Of a DNA stretch of 64,000 bases, positions 15,819-24,501 are shown piece after piece. Source of the DNA: Thermotogota bacterium (GTDB lineage Bacteria > Thermotogota > Thermotogae > Thermotogales > DSM-5069); contig JAKPGA010000032.1 in NCBI GenBank assembly GCA_029551145.1, positions 34,698 to 98,697 on the forward strand. The letters are read 5' to 3'. Made by a program: the position numbers and the translations under genes. The notes beneath the pieces were generated by a model. It was given only the letters and a program-made list of their open reading frames with translations. It ran no database searches and was not told the DNA's origin. Every line of letters starts with the position of its first letter. Position 1 is the first letter of the stretch.

Positions 15819-17606
15819 TCACTCACAAGGGATTTCGTAAGTATTCCTCGATCTGAATTCTTCTTGTTTGCCCGGGTTCCAATTCTGAACAGGTCTGTAG
15901 AAGCCAACAACTCTGCTCCATACCTCTGTGGCTCTACCGCACGTTGGACAACTGTAATGTTCTCCTGATATGTACCCGTGTTCTTGACATATACTGAAAA
16001 CTGGAGTGATGGTAATATACGGCAACCGGTAGTTATCAAAGATCTTTTTTATCAAAAGCCCGATCACCTTCTCATCTTCGACCTGTTCACCCAGATAAAC
16101 ATGAAAAACGGTTCCACCGGTGTATTTGGTTTGCAACTCCTCTTGCATTTCAAGTGCCTTGAAAAGATCCTTCACTTCACCAACAGGAAGCTGGGTTGAG
16201 TTTGTGTAGAATGGCTCAGTTTCACCACTTGTGAATATGTCAGCAAAACGCTCTTTATCGATTCTTGCGAGTCTATAAGATGTGCCTTCAGCCGGTGTTG
16301 CTTCAAGATTGAACAAACTATTTGTCTTCTGTTGATAGTCAACCAGCCTTGTTCTCATGAAATCAAGAACCTTCATAGCAAAATCCTTACCTTCTTCAGT
16401 GTCAATACCTTTTCCAAAGAGATTCACAAGGGCTTCATGCATACCGATTAGACCAATTGTACTAAAATGATTGTGCCAGTACTGCCCAAATGATTCCTTT
16501 ATTGTTCTCAGGCAAACTCTCGAATACGGATACAATCCAGCTTCTGTGAAATACTCTATGACCTTGCGCTTGATCACCAGACTCTCCCGTGCAAGATCCA
16601 TTATGTCGGACAGCCTTTCGAAGAATTCATCAACCGACCGCGAAAGGTATCCAAGTCTTGGCATGTTAATTGTCACTACACCTATAGAACCAGTCATTGG
16701 GTTTGCACCGAACAGCCCTCCACCTCTTTTACGTAGTTCACGGTTGTCAAGTCTCAGCCTACAACACATACTTCTGACATCCTCTGGGGACAAGCCAGAA
16801 CTCACAAAGTTGGCAAAATACGGCACACCATACTTTGCAGTCATCTTCAAAATCATCTGAGCAACCTCACTATCCCAAGGAAAATCTCGAACTACATTGT
16901 AGGTAGGTATGGGAAAACTGAAGATCCTTTCTTTCGCATCCCCCTGGATCATCACTTCGCAAAATGCTTTGTTAAGCATGTCCATCTGCATTTGAAATTC
17001 CCCATAGCACCTGTCCTGAAACTCACCACCAATAATGACTGGCTCATTAGCGAGATAATTGGGCACTGTCACATCCATCGTTATATTCACAAAAGGAGTC
17101 TGAAAACCTACCCTTGTCGGGACATTTAAATTGAAAACGAACTCCTGCATACACTGCACAACATCCGAGTAAGATAAACCATCATAGGCTATGAAAGGTG
17201 CGAGAAAAGTATCGAAATTGGAAAATGCTTGTGCACCCGCTGCCTCACCTTGCAAGGTATAGAAAAAATTAACCACCTGCATAAGCGCAACTCTAAAATG
17301 CTTTGCTGGTTTACTTTCGACCTTTTGTTCTACCCCGCCAAAACCCCTCAGTAGAAGATCCCTCAAGTCCCACCCACAACAGTATGGGGCAAGCAAGTTC
17401 AGATCGTGAACGTGAAAATCACCTTGCAAATGAGCTTGACGAATCCTCTGTGGATAGATCTTCTCTAACCAGTACTTTGCAGTTGATGCAGAGACTATAT
17501 AATTGTTCAGGCCCTGAAGTGAGTAGTTCATGTTGCTGTTTTCCTTCACCTGCCAGTCTTGCACAGAAAGGTATTCATCGATCAGACCAATAACATCAAA
17601 AGGCAC
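15819..17606 (-). CDS. nrdD: Anaerobic (class III) ribonucleoside-triphosphate reductase, without ATP-cone
   Basis: 595 residues from GTG 17606. Makes dNTPs anaerobically using a glycyl radical. The catalytic core begins at once (WQVKENSNMNYSLQGLNNYI), with VNFFYTLQGEAAGAQAFS, NVPTRVGFQTPFVNIT, the CCRLRLDN cysteine segment, and near the C-terminus the zinc site CQEHGY...CPTCG and the glycyl radical loop RVVGFYRPVQNWNPGKQ. The usual N-terminal ATP-cone of about 90 residues is missing, and the 150 nt upstream contain a promoter, not a lost domain. Transcription is probably repressed by NrdR through two boxes upstream. Confidence 0.94.
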   Translation of the reverse strand: MPFDVIGLIDEYLSVQDWQVKENSNMNYSLQGLNNYIVSASTAKYWLEKIYPQRIRQAHLQGDFHVHDLNLLAPYCCGWDLRDLLLRGFGGVEQKVESKPAKHFRVALMQVVNFFYTLQGEAAGAQAFSNFDTFLAPFIAYDGLSYSDVVQCMQEFVFNLNVPTRVGFQTPFVNITMDVTVPNYLANEPVIIGGEFQDRCYGEFQMQMDMLNKAFCEVMIQGDAKERIFSFPIPTYNVVRDFPWDSEVAQMILKMTAKYGVPYFANFVSSGLSPEDVRSMCCRLRLDNRELRKRGGGLFGANPMTGSIGVVTINMPRLGYLSRSVDEFFERLSDIMDLARESLVIKRKVIEYFTEAGLYPYSRVCLRTIKESFGQYWHNHFSTIGLIGMHEALVNLFGKGIDTEEGKDFAMKVLDFMRTRLVDYQQKTNSLFNLEATPAEGTSYRLARIDKERFADIFTSGETEPFYTNSTQLPVGEVKDLFKALEMQEELQTKYTGGTVFHVYLGEQVEDEKVIGLLIKKIFDNYRLPYITITPVFSICQEHGYISGEHYSCPTCGRATEVWSRVVGFYRPVQNWNPGKQEEFRSRNTYEIPCE

Positions 17607-17621
17607 CGTTACACCCCCAGA

Positions 17622-17675
17622 CTACTATATAATGTATGTCAGACTTATTATACACTATATATAGTATAAGGTCAA
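17622..17675 (-). promoter_or_regulatory. nrdD promoter with two NrdR boxes
   Basis: On the minus strand, -35 TTGACC (17675-17670), a 17-nt spacer and -10 TATAAT (17652-17647). A perfect NrdR-type box, ACACTATATATAGT (17652-17665), fills the spacer; a second, weaker box (17622-17635, CTACTATATAATGT read on plus) lies 30 bp away, centre to centre, just downstream of the -10. NrdR is an ATP-cone repressor that binds paired boxes an integral number of helical turns apart. The geometry fits direct occlusion of RNA polymerase. Confidence 0.88.
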
Positions 17676-17732
17676 CAAAAAGGTTTTCGACTGCCCGTGG
17701 AAGGATCGAATATGGATATGGTTTAAAAGAAG

Positions 17733-17756
17733 ATGGCAGTGCGAATGCACTGCCAT
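17733..17756 (-). terminator. Terminator after the M14 carboxypeptidase gene
   Basis: Perfect 10-bp stem ATGGCAGTGC / GCACTGCCAT with a 4-nt loop, directly after the carboxypeptidase stop codon. On the minus strand it is followed by CTTCTTTT. It separates the peptide cluster from the nrdDG promoter. Confidence 0.8.
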
Positions 17757-17757
17757 T

Positions 17758-19119
17758 TCACTTTTTGAGGGAGGTGTATAAGCAAGTATACAGGCCTGCT
17801 GTCAACTGGATTTGAACCAATTTCTTGATTGGGATCACTTTAAATTCAGTCTTTTTTTGAAGTTTTTCGATTCGTGAATCTATCATTTCTCTTATCTGGC
17901 TGGCTGTTTTTGAAAGCAGATGGTCTTTATTCTTCTGGGACTTTATCAATCTGTAGAGCATTCCCCATTTGAACAGAGAATAAGACCTATTACCTATCTG
18001 GTTGTCGAATTTCTCAGCAATAGTCGCGTTTCTCTCGAGTTCCTCAGATGTCTGAGCCCATTGCAGTCTTGCGTCGTAGGACTTTGTAAAAGATTCCATG
18101 AAATACTTGAGCGCATCTTGGAATTTCGTGTGAGTATCGATTTTACTCTCTATCTTCTGATACAGAGAAATGAGTTGTTCCATGTCTTCCTTCTCAAACT
18201 GAAGATGTTCAAGAACTAACTTTCTTCTGCTGATCTTGGAAGACTTGGTGTTCTGGATTCTCTGGTCATAGTAGTACGGGACTTCACAGACCAACTCAAA
18301 AACGTTTTTGTTGAATCTTCTGGCATATCCAATACTGCTCTCGCCACTCATTATTATCGTCGCCGGATCTGTCTTGGAGTATTTCTCATAATAATCATAC
18401 GCATGTTCAGTAGTCGGCATCAGAAAAACCGCTTGATGAAACTGTGTGACATATGGAACCTCTGGCTCACCAAGTGCAAGTGGAACATTCTGATCCTGTG
18501 CTGCTTTTTCAAATATCGGATACAACAAAGGAGCATCTTCACTGATATAGTAATAGACTCCTCCAAAGCCTGCATTGTGTAAACTGTATATAAAGGAAGG
18601 AGATGTTTCTTCTATTACGTTCATCAGTGCTTGAGTCTCCGATGTTGGTTTATCGAATTTGAGCGTCTTGTACTGTATCGGGAAGGACCATTCAACTTGT
18701 TCATTTCCTGCAGGTCTGTAATAATTGTACACATAGTGTTTGAAAGAATAAGGTTTCTTGAACCAACCTTCGTTGAGTTTCGCTCCATCCACGTCCGCGA
18801 CCTTCACGATATACCACGTGAAATCAAACATATCCCTCAATTCCCTGTTCTCTGAAAGCTTCCAAGACAGATAATCCAACATTACGCTACCGATCGGCTC
18901 ATTTGGATGAGGAAAACCGTACAACAAAGCAGATTTTCTCCCATTGCCGATCTTCAGACAATAGATTGGTTCATTCTGCGCAGATCTGCCTATTTCGAAA
19001 AGATCGACCACCTCTGGAAACCGCTCCTTCAATTTTCTTGACGATGCGTTCAACTCTTCAACTGTCATGAATTGGTTGTAATCTGGTACCTGTTCAATTA
19101 CCTGCTCGATAACACTCAT
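17758..19119 (-). CDS. M14-family zinc carboxypeptidase-like protein
   Basis: 453 residues without a signal peptide, so probably cytoplasmic. The zinc site HPNEP in LYGFPHPNEPIGSVMLDYL (H-x-x-E, about residues 91-94) and a downstream His in FIYSLHNAGFGGVYYY fit M14 carboxypeptidases. A likely catalytic acid is in FELVCEVPYYYD. A long helical C-terminal region (LEHLQFEKEDMEQLISLYQK, KSQKNKDHLLSKTASQIREM) is not typical of the family. It is last in the amidohydrolase-Opp cluster, with a terminator after it, suggesting degradation of imported peptides. Confidence 0.85.
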   Translation of the reverse strand: MSVIEQVIEQVPDYNQFMTVEELNASSRKLKERFPEVVDLFEIGRSAQNEPIYCLKIGNGRKSALLYGFPHPNEPIGSVMLDYLSWKLSENRELRDMFDFTWYIVKVADVDGAKLNEGWFKKPYSFKHYVYNYYRPAGNEQVEWSFPIQYKTLKFDKPTSETQALMNVIEETSPSFIYSLHNAGFGGVYYYISEDAPLLYPIFEKAAQDQNVPLALGEPEVPYVTQFHQAVFLMPTTEHAYDYYEKYSKTDPATIIMSGESSIGYARRFNKNVFELVCEVPYYYDQRIQNTKSSKISRRKLVLEHLQFEKEDMEQLISLYQKIESKIDTHTKFQDALKYFMESFTKSYDARLQWAQTSEELERNATIAEKFDNQIGNRSYSLFKWGMLYRLIKSQKNKDHLLSKTASQIREMIDSRIEKLQKKTEFKVIPIKKLVQIQLTAGLYTCLYTSLKK

Positions 19120-19131
19120 TTTTTCGCCTCC

Positions 19132-20076
19132 TCATGCGAAATGGCAACTCACCCAGTGCCCCTGTTCAATTTCTCTGAGTTGTGGGGTTTCTCTCTCACA
19201 TCTATTATCGGCATAAGGGCATCTGTTCACGAAATTGCAACCGGTCTCCGGCTGAAAGACCGTCATGAGCTCTTTTGGTTTTATTTTCTGTCTCCTCTCA
19301 AAAATCGATGGAGAATAACTTATCAAAACTTTGGTATAAGGATGCAAAGGCCTTTCTACCACATCTACCGATCTACCCAGTTCCACAACCTTTCCTAAGT
19401 AGAGCACGGCGATCCTATCACTCACATATTTTGCCAGCGAGATGTCGTGGGTTATGAACATGACCGTTGTCTTCTCAGATCTGACCAGATCAAGCATTAG
19501 ATTTATCACACTGGCTCTTACCGAAAGATCGAGCATAGAAACACATTCATCCGCTATCAAGAAAGATGGGTTTAACATCATCGCTCTCAACAGAGAAATT
19601 CTCTGCAATTGTCCACCAGATAGTTCATGTGGATATCTACTCAAGAATGATTCCGCTGGCTCAAGCCCTGCACGACTCAGAAAGTCCTTCATTATTTCCT
19701 TCCTGCGAGAACGATTCGTCCCTATCCTGTTGATCTTCAAAGGTAAATCGAGGGAATCTTCTATGGTCAACCTTTGATCGAAAGATTCGTAGGGATTTTG
19801 GAAGATTATCTGAATTTCCCTTCTCTTGTCCCGATCCAGTTTGGTTGAACCACTGATCTTACTCTGTTTGAAAAAGATCTCGCCTGAGCTTTCCTTCTCA
19901 ATTCTGCTCAGTACCAAACCCAGTGTCGATTTACCGCAACCACTTTCGCCGAGTACACCAAAGATCTCTCCCTGGTCTATGTCAAAACTGACACCATCCA
20001 GCGCCTTCACGGTGTACTTTCTCATCAAGCCCAGTGTGAAATATTTCTTCAGATTATTTACCTGCAATATGCGCAT
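19132..20076 (-). CDS. oppF: Oligopeptide ABC transporter ATP-binding protein (OppF type)
   Basis: 314 residues. Walker A GESGCGKST, Q-loop IIFQNPYESFDQR, signature LSGGQLQR, Walker B LIADECVS and H-loop FITHD are intact. The C-terminal oligopeptide/dipeptide domain CNFVNRCPYADNRCERETPQ carries four Cys, as in Opp/Dpp ATPases that may hold an Fe-S cluster or metal. Overlaps oppD by 23 nt. It energises uptake together with OppD. Confidence 0.93.
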   Translation of the reverse strand: MRILQVNNLKKYFTLGLMRKYTVKALDGVSFDIDQGEIFGVLGESGCGKSTLGLVLSRIEKESSGEIFFKQSKISGSTKLDRDKRREIQIIFQNPYESFDQRLTIEDSLDLPLKINRIGTNRSRRKEIMKDFLSRAGLEPAESFLSRYPHELSGGQLQRISLLRAMMLNPSFLIADECVSMLDLSVRASVINLMLDLVRSEKTTVMFITHDISLAKYVSDRIAVLYLGKVVELGRSVDVVERPLHPYTKVLISYSPSIFERRQKIKPKELMTVFQPETGCNFVNRCPYADNRCERETPQLREIEQGHWVSCHFA

Positions 20077-21034
20077 GGTCCTTCCCCACCTTCAGACAAG
20101 CCACTCGATGACCCTGAACTTCGACATGAAAAGGAACTTCTTCAAAACATTCCTTTGACGCAATCTCACATCTGCTTGCAAATACGCAGTAGTTCATCTC
20201 TTGAGAAAGGTCTGGAAGATTTCCAGGTATACTGTAAAGACGCCCACCTTTTTTCCCAAAGTCTGGTAGTGAACCAACCAAGGCCTTCGTGTACGGATGA
20301 AATGGACTGTGGATTATTCCGTCCTTGCTCCCATATTCCATGAGCCTTCCTGCGTACATAACCGCTATATCATCACAAAGTTCTGCAACAACTCCTAAAT
20401 CGTGGCTTATCACCATACCTGTCAGAGAAAATTTACCGATCAAGTTCTTCAGTTCCTCGATGATTTGTCCCTGTGTGACCACATCCAGCGCTGTGGTAGC
20501 TTCATCCAATATCACAAACTTTGGTGAATTGACAAGCGCAAGTGCAATCATAACCCTTTGCATCATGCCTCCAGAAAGCTGATGTGGGTAACAATCAAGA
20601 ACCCTTACAGGCAAATTCACAGCTCCTAAAAGCGATTCAAGCCTATTTTTGATTTGCTCTTCACTCATTTGGGGATTGTGTATCATCAAGGCCTCGGACA
20701 TCTGAACACCGATTTTGTGAACGGGACTCAAAGCATTCATCGACCGTTGAAAAACCATGGAAAATTCCTTCCACCTGAGTTGCCTGATGTCATCTTCACT
20801 CATCGAGAGTATTTCGTGCCCAAGTAGTTTGATTTGTCCTTTGAGAACATATGCGTTCTTAGGCAGAAGTCTCATAACTGTGTGAGCGAGCGTGCTCTTG
20901 CCAGAACCCGATTCTCCAACAACACCTAAAAACCTTCCTTCCTTCACAGAGATACTCAGATTTTCAACAGCGTGTATCTCTTTTCTTCCAATGGTGTACC
21001 TCACAGTCAGATCTTTTATCTCAAGAACGTTCAT
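20054..21034 (-). CDS. oppD: Oligopeptide ABC transporter ATP-binding protein (OppD type)
   Basis: 326 residues. Walker A GESGSGKST, Q-loop MVFQRSMNALSPVHK, signature LSGGMMQR, Walker B FVILDEATTALD, H-loop VISHD, and the C-terminal Cys cluster YCVFASRCEIASKECFEEVP. Paralogous to the following ATPase and forms the heterodimeric motor of the Opp importer. Its ATG overlaps the oppC stop by 4 nt. Confidence 0.93.
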   Translation of the reverse strand: MNVLEIKDLTVRYTIGRKEIHAVENLSISVKEGRFLGVVGESGSGKSTLAHTVMRLLPKNAYVLKGQIKLLGHEILSMSEDDIRQLRWKEFSMVFQRSMNALSPVHKIGVQMSEALMIHNPQMSEEQIKNRLESLLGAVNLPVRVLDCYPHQLSGGMMQRVMIALALVNSPKFVILDEATTALDVVTQGQIIEELKNLIGKFSLTGMVISHDLGVVAELCDDIAVMYAGRLMEYGSKDGIIHSPFHPYTKALVGSLPDFGKKGGRLYSIPGNLPDLSQEMNYCVFASRCEIASKECFEEVPFHVEVQGHRVACLKVGKDHAHIAGK

Positions 21035-21876
21035 TCATTGGTCACCTCACCGAGAGATGGATATAGCGCTTGCTGTAAACCGTCTCCTATGAAGGAAAAC
21101 GCAATAACAGCGAGCACCGTGAAAATACCTGGGAAGACTATTATCCACCATGCAAAGGTCATGTACGATTTGCCCTCACTTATCATCTTTCCCCAACTCA
21201 CCACATTTGGATCCCCAAGTCCAAGAAAACTCAAAGCTGCTTCTGTGAGGATTGCACCACCTATTTGTAGTGCACTATTTGCAACCACGGGATACATACC
21301 ATTTGGAATTATGTGAGAAAACATTATTCTAACTGTGCTTTCACCATTTGCGCGTGCTATCTTCACAAATGCTCTTTCTTTTATACTCAAAGTCTGAGCC
21401 CTCATGATTCTCGCGTTTGAAGGCCATGTTGTGAGGCCTATTACGAGCATTATATAGAACAAATTCCTACCGAATATTGCAACGATGATGAGTATTAGGA
21501 AGAAGACTGGGATCATTAGAAAAGAATCGATTACCTTACTCACTATTTCATCCACTATTCCTCCGTAGTAACCCGACACCGCCCCGATGAAGATACCTAT
21601 CAGCGCCGATAGACCAGCTGCAACAAAACCCACCAAGAGCGAAGTCCTTGTGCCATAAACAACACGACTGAAGATATCTCTGCCAAGATGATCTGTTCCA
21701 AAAAAATGAGCAAGACAAGGTTGAACAAGTACATCCTTTGTCATCTCACCAGATCTATATGGCGCTATCTGTGGTGCAAAAACCGCAAAAACGATCATCA
21801 CCAGAAAAATGAACAGTCCAACGGTTCCATACTTGTTTGAGAAATATCTTTTTCCAAACGCCTTTAATCTGCTCAC
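21031..21876 (-). CDS. oppC: Oligopeptide ABC transporter permease (OppC type)
   Basis: 281 residues from GTG 21876 (AGAGGTGATTCT upstream). Six predicted membrane helices; N-terminal GLFIFLVMIVFAVFAPQIAPY, then HFFGTDHLGRDIFSRVVYGTRTSL, a signature of DppC/OppC, and the EAA-loop KIARANGESTVRIMFSHIIPN that couples to the ATPases. 10 nt after oppB. Confidence 0.93.
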   Translation of the reverse strand: MSRLKAFGKRYFSNKYGTVGLFIFLVMIVFAVFAPQIAPYRSGEMTKDVLVQPCLAHFFGTDHLGRDIFSRVVYGTRTSLLVGFVAAGLSALIGIFIGAVSGYYGGIVDEIVSKVIDSFLMIPVFFLILIIVAIFGRNLFYIMLVIGLTTWPSNARIMRAQTLSIKERAFVKIARANGESTVRIMFSHIIPNGMYPVVANSALQIGGAILTEAALSFLGLGDPNVVSWGKMISEGKSYMTFAWWIIVFPGIFTVLAVIAFSFIGDGLQQALYPSLGEVTNE

Positions 21877-21886
21877 AGAATCACCT

Positions 21887-22861
21887 CTATGTCAATCTAA
21901 TCCTTGGATCTACAAAGGCAATTATCAAATCCGTGACGATCATGGCAACACTTATGAAGACGGCCATCAAAAAATAAATGCCGAGTATCAACTGGTAGTC
22001 TCTTCTGTATATCGCATCCAGAAGCAACCTTCCCATTCCGGGCCAAGCGAAAACCGTTTCAATTATCGTCGCTCCAGTAACAGAAAATCCCATAGTTATT
22101 CCGAAAACCGTTAGGGATGGAATGATCGCATTCCTGATCACGTATTTTTGAAAGAGCCTGTCCCTCGGTACACCTATCGCAGTTAGGGTTGTTATGTAAT
22201 CTTGTTTGTAATTTTGAATTATGCTCGCTCTGGTAACTCTGTAAAAAACAGGCATCTGCACTAAGATCAAAGTAGTTGCTGGCAAAACCATGTGGTGCAA
22301 TAGATCCAGGAATTTGCGTGCGCCCTCGTAAGATTCTCTCAAATTAAACATGCCAGAGGTCGGGAACCATCTCAGTCTGGCTGAAAAAACAAGAATCATG
22401 ACTAAGCCAAGCCAGAAAGATGGCGTTGCATAGAGTATGTACGAGATTATGGAAACGATCGTATCATCACGTACTTTGTGCGATCTGCTAACAAAAATGG
22501 CAAGATAGGCACCTATGAAAAAGGCGACCACGCTACTTGTTATGGTGAGCAAAAGTGTTGGCGCGATCCTCTGTTTGATTAACTTCCAGCTCGGTTGATC
22601 ATAGACATAAGAATAACCAAAATCACCTTTCAGAAGATTGCCGATGTACTTGAAATACTGTGCAATCAGTGGCTGATCAAGTCCGTATCTTTTTCTCAAA
22701 GCTTCTATCATTTGTTTTGATGGGTTTTCAAGGCCAACCATTATTGTCACGGGATCACCTGGAGCAAGATGTATGATGAAAAAATTCAATGTCATCACCA
22801 AAAAGACCAAGACAAGAGCAGAGATAATCCTCCTGATCAGATATCGAGTGAAGTGTTCCAT
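21887..22861 (-). CDS. oppB: Oligopeptide ABC transporter permease (OppB type)
   Basis: 324 residues, six predicted helices. N-terminal YLIRRIISALVLVFLVMTLNFFI, HLAPGDPVTIMVG, LRKRYGLDQPLIAQY and GDFGYSY are standard OppB/DppB landmarks; the coupling loop is LTAIGVPRDRLFQKYVIRNA. AAGGAGTGTACTCGAG precedes the ATG. It lies downstream of the substrate-binding gene, separated by a hairpin that may lower permease expression. Confidence 0.93.
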   Translation of the reverse strand: MEHFTRYLIRRIISALVLVFLVMTLNFFIIHLAPGDPVTIMVGLENPSKQMIEALRKRYGLDQPLIAQYFKYIGNLLKGDFGYSYVYDQPSWKLIKQRIAPTLLLTITSSVVAFFIGAYLAIFVSRSHKVRDDTIVSIISYILYATPSFWLGLVMILVFSARLRWFPTSGMFNLRESYEGARKFLDLLHHMVLPATTLILVQMPVFYRVTRASIIQNYKQDYITTLTAIGVPRDRLFQKYVIRNAIIPSLTVFGITMGFSVTGATIIETVFAWPGMGRLLLDAIYRRDYQLILGIYFLMAVFISVAMIVTDLIIAFVDPRIRLT

Positions 22862-22888
22862 CTCGAGTACACTCCTTTTTCAGAAAGA

Positions 22889-22911
22889 GCCACCCACAAG
22901 TCGTGGGTGGC
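22889..22911 (-). terminator. Intergenic hairpin between substrate-binding gene and oppB
   Basis: 9-bp perfect GC-rich stem GCCACCCAC / GTGGGTGGC with a 5-nt loop, seven bases after the binding-protein stop. The minus-strand continuation TCTTTCTG is a weak U-tract. It probably acts as a partial terminator or 3'-end stabiliser, giving more binding protein than permease. Confidence 0.6.
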
Positions 22912-22917
22912 CTTGAA

Positions 22918-24477
22918 TCATTTATCCAACCAAGTCTTTGCGTAGTTGTTCAAACCAATCTTTCCAACAAGTTGATACGGCATATCTTTCACGTATTTCT
23001 TGTGGACATAGTTAACCGCAACCTCACCGATTGGATAGAATGGCAGGTCCTGTGAAAGTATTTCTTGAACCTTGAAGTAATACTGCTGTCTTTTGTTCAC
23101 ATCTGTTACCGTGGCTCCTTTGTCGAGTAGTTCGTCCACTTCTTTAGAGGAATAACCCATCACATTTATATCTCCACCAGTACCAACTCTGAGCTTCAAA
23201 TTGTCGGGATCGGGACCTTGGAATCCATTGAGAACCGTTAGATCAAAATCTCCACCCTTCAAACACTTTTCTATGTACGCTGCGATTTCGTACTCCTCAA
23301 GGTTCACCTTTATGCCAACCTTGTCGAGTTGCTCTTTTATAATGGTGGCCATATCTCTCCAAACCTGACCCTGGAAATAAACCAGAACCGCTTCGAATCT
23401 GTAACCGTCCTTCCCTCTGGGATATCCTGCTTCATCCAAGAGTTTCTCAGCCATTTTCAGATCTTGCCCGGGTGCTTTCGTGTTGGGGTTATAAGCCCAT
23501 GGAATTGCTGGAGTATAGAAACCATCACTCACAGAACCATACTTAATCGCTTTGTCGAAGATTTCCTGTCTATTCAGGGCATACGCGGCGGCAAAACGTA
23601 CCTTTGGATTGTTGAAGGGCGAGGACCTTCTTGCCACATTGAACCCCATGTAATATCTGCTCGGTGCGGGTTTTTGGAGAACGACCAGATCTGGCATCTT
23701 TTGGTAGATGGGAATGTGCACGTTGCTGACGTTGTTATTGATATCAACCTCACCGCTGAGCAGTGCCTGTTGTGCGGTGTCCTGGTCTGGTATTATTTTG
23801 AAAATGACCCTGTCCAGATATGGTTCTCCCATGAAATACTCTGGGTTCTTTTGCAAAGTGACATGGCTACCTTTCACCCATTCTACGAACTTGAATGGAC
23901 CTGTTCCCACAGGGTTCTGGTTCGCTGGGTTATCTATCCAGTCAACTGGGGAACCATCTTTGGTGATATCGTAGATATGTTTTGGCATGACCCAGGTGCC
24001 ATACCATGCCAAGAAACCTATGAAAGCTGCCTGTGGTTGGCTCATCTTGAAAACGAGTGTGTAGTCATCTTTTGCCTCGATCGACACGACCTTTTCAAAG
24101 TACTTCGACGCCGTTGACTCTGGACGTGACTTTATCTGGCTGAACGTCCAGACAGCATCTGCAGCAGTACAAGGTTTACCATCGTGCCACTTTACACCTT
24201 TTCTCAAATGAAAGGTGTAGGTAAGCCCATCATCAGAGACTTCCCAACTCTCGGCAAGGTCTGGTACCACGTTGTAATCGGCATCCAAGGCAACAAGTTT
24301 GCTGAAGATACATCCGTAGATGCCGTTTCCTGCATCGTCGGTCTTCGCATCAGGATTAAAAGAAATGGGATCACCCCAGTGGGCGATAACAAGCGTCCCA
24401 CCCTTTTTCGGTTTGTCGGCGGCCATTAGAAACACGCAAGCTACCAAGAGCACAAAAACAAAGAAACGCTTTGCCAT
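22918..24477 (-). CDS. Peptide ABC transporter substrate-binding protein (SBP family 5)
   Basis: 519 residues with an N-terminal signal peptide (AKRFFVFVLLVACVFLMAA, cleavage near AADK). Family 5 landmarks: GGTLVIAHWGDPISFNPD, LVPDLAESWEVSDDGLTYTF, HLRKGVKWHDGKP, NPVGTGPFKFVEW, QKNPEYF and AAAYALNRQEIFDKA. It has no lipobox Cys, so it is probably a free periplasmic protein, as usual in Thermotogae. A strong AAAGGAGGTGTTTTT precedes the ATG. It is first of the transport genes, right behind the two amidohydrolases. Ligand could be a peptide or, as often in Thermotogae, an oligosaccharide; neighbours favour peptides. Confidence 0.9.
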   Translation of the reverse strand: MAKRFFVFVLLVACVFLMAADKPKKGGTLVIAHWGDPISFNPDAKTDDAGNGIYGCIFSKLVALDADYNVVPDLAESWEVSDDGLTYTFHLRKGVKWHDGKPCTAADAVWTFSQIKSRPESTASKYFEKVVSIEAKDDYTLVFKMSQPQAAFIGFLAWYGTWVMPKHIYDITKDGSPVDWIDNPANQNPVGTGPFKFVEWVKGSHVTLQKNPEYFMGEPYLDRVIFKIIPDQDTAQQALLSGEVDINNNVSNVHIPIYQKMPDLVVLQKPAPSRYYMGFNVARRSSPFNNPKVRFAAAYALNRQEIFDKAIKYGSVSDGFYTPAIPWAYNPNTKAPGQDLKMAEKLLDEAGYPRGKDGYRFEAVLVYFQGQVWRDMATIIKEQLDKVGIKVNLEEYEIAAYIEKCLKGGDFDLTVLNGFQGPDPDNLKLRVGTGGDINVMGYSSKEVDELLDKGATVTDVNKRQQYYFKVQEILSQDLPFYPIGEVAVNYVHKKYVKDMPYQLVGKIGLNNYAKTWLDK

Positions 24478-24501
24478 AAAAACACCTCCTTTTACTGTTG
24501 T

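Noticed and set aside
23329..24117. Plus-strand frame of 262 codons inside the peptide-binding protein gene
   Set aside because: Antisense shadow of a well-supported family 5 binding protein; no promoter or recognisable domain.
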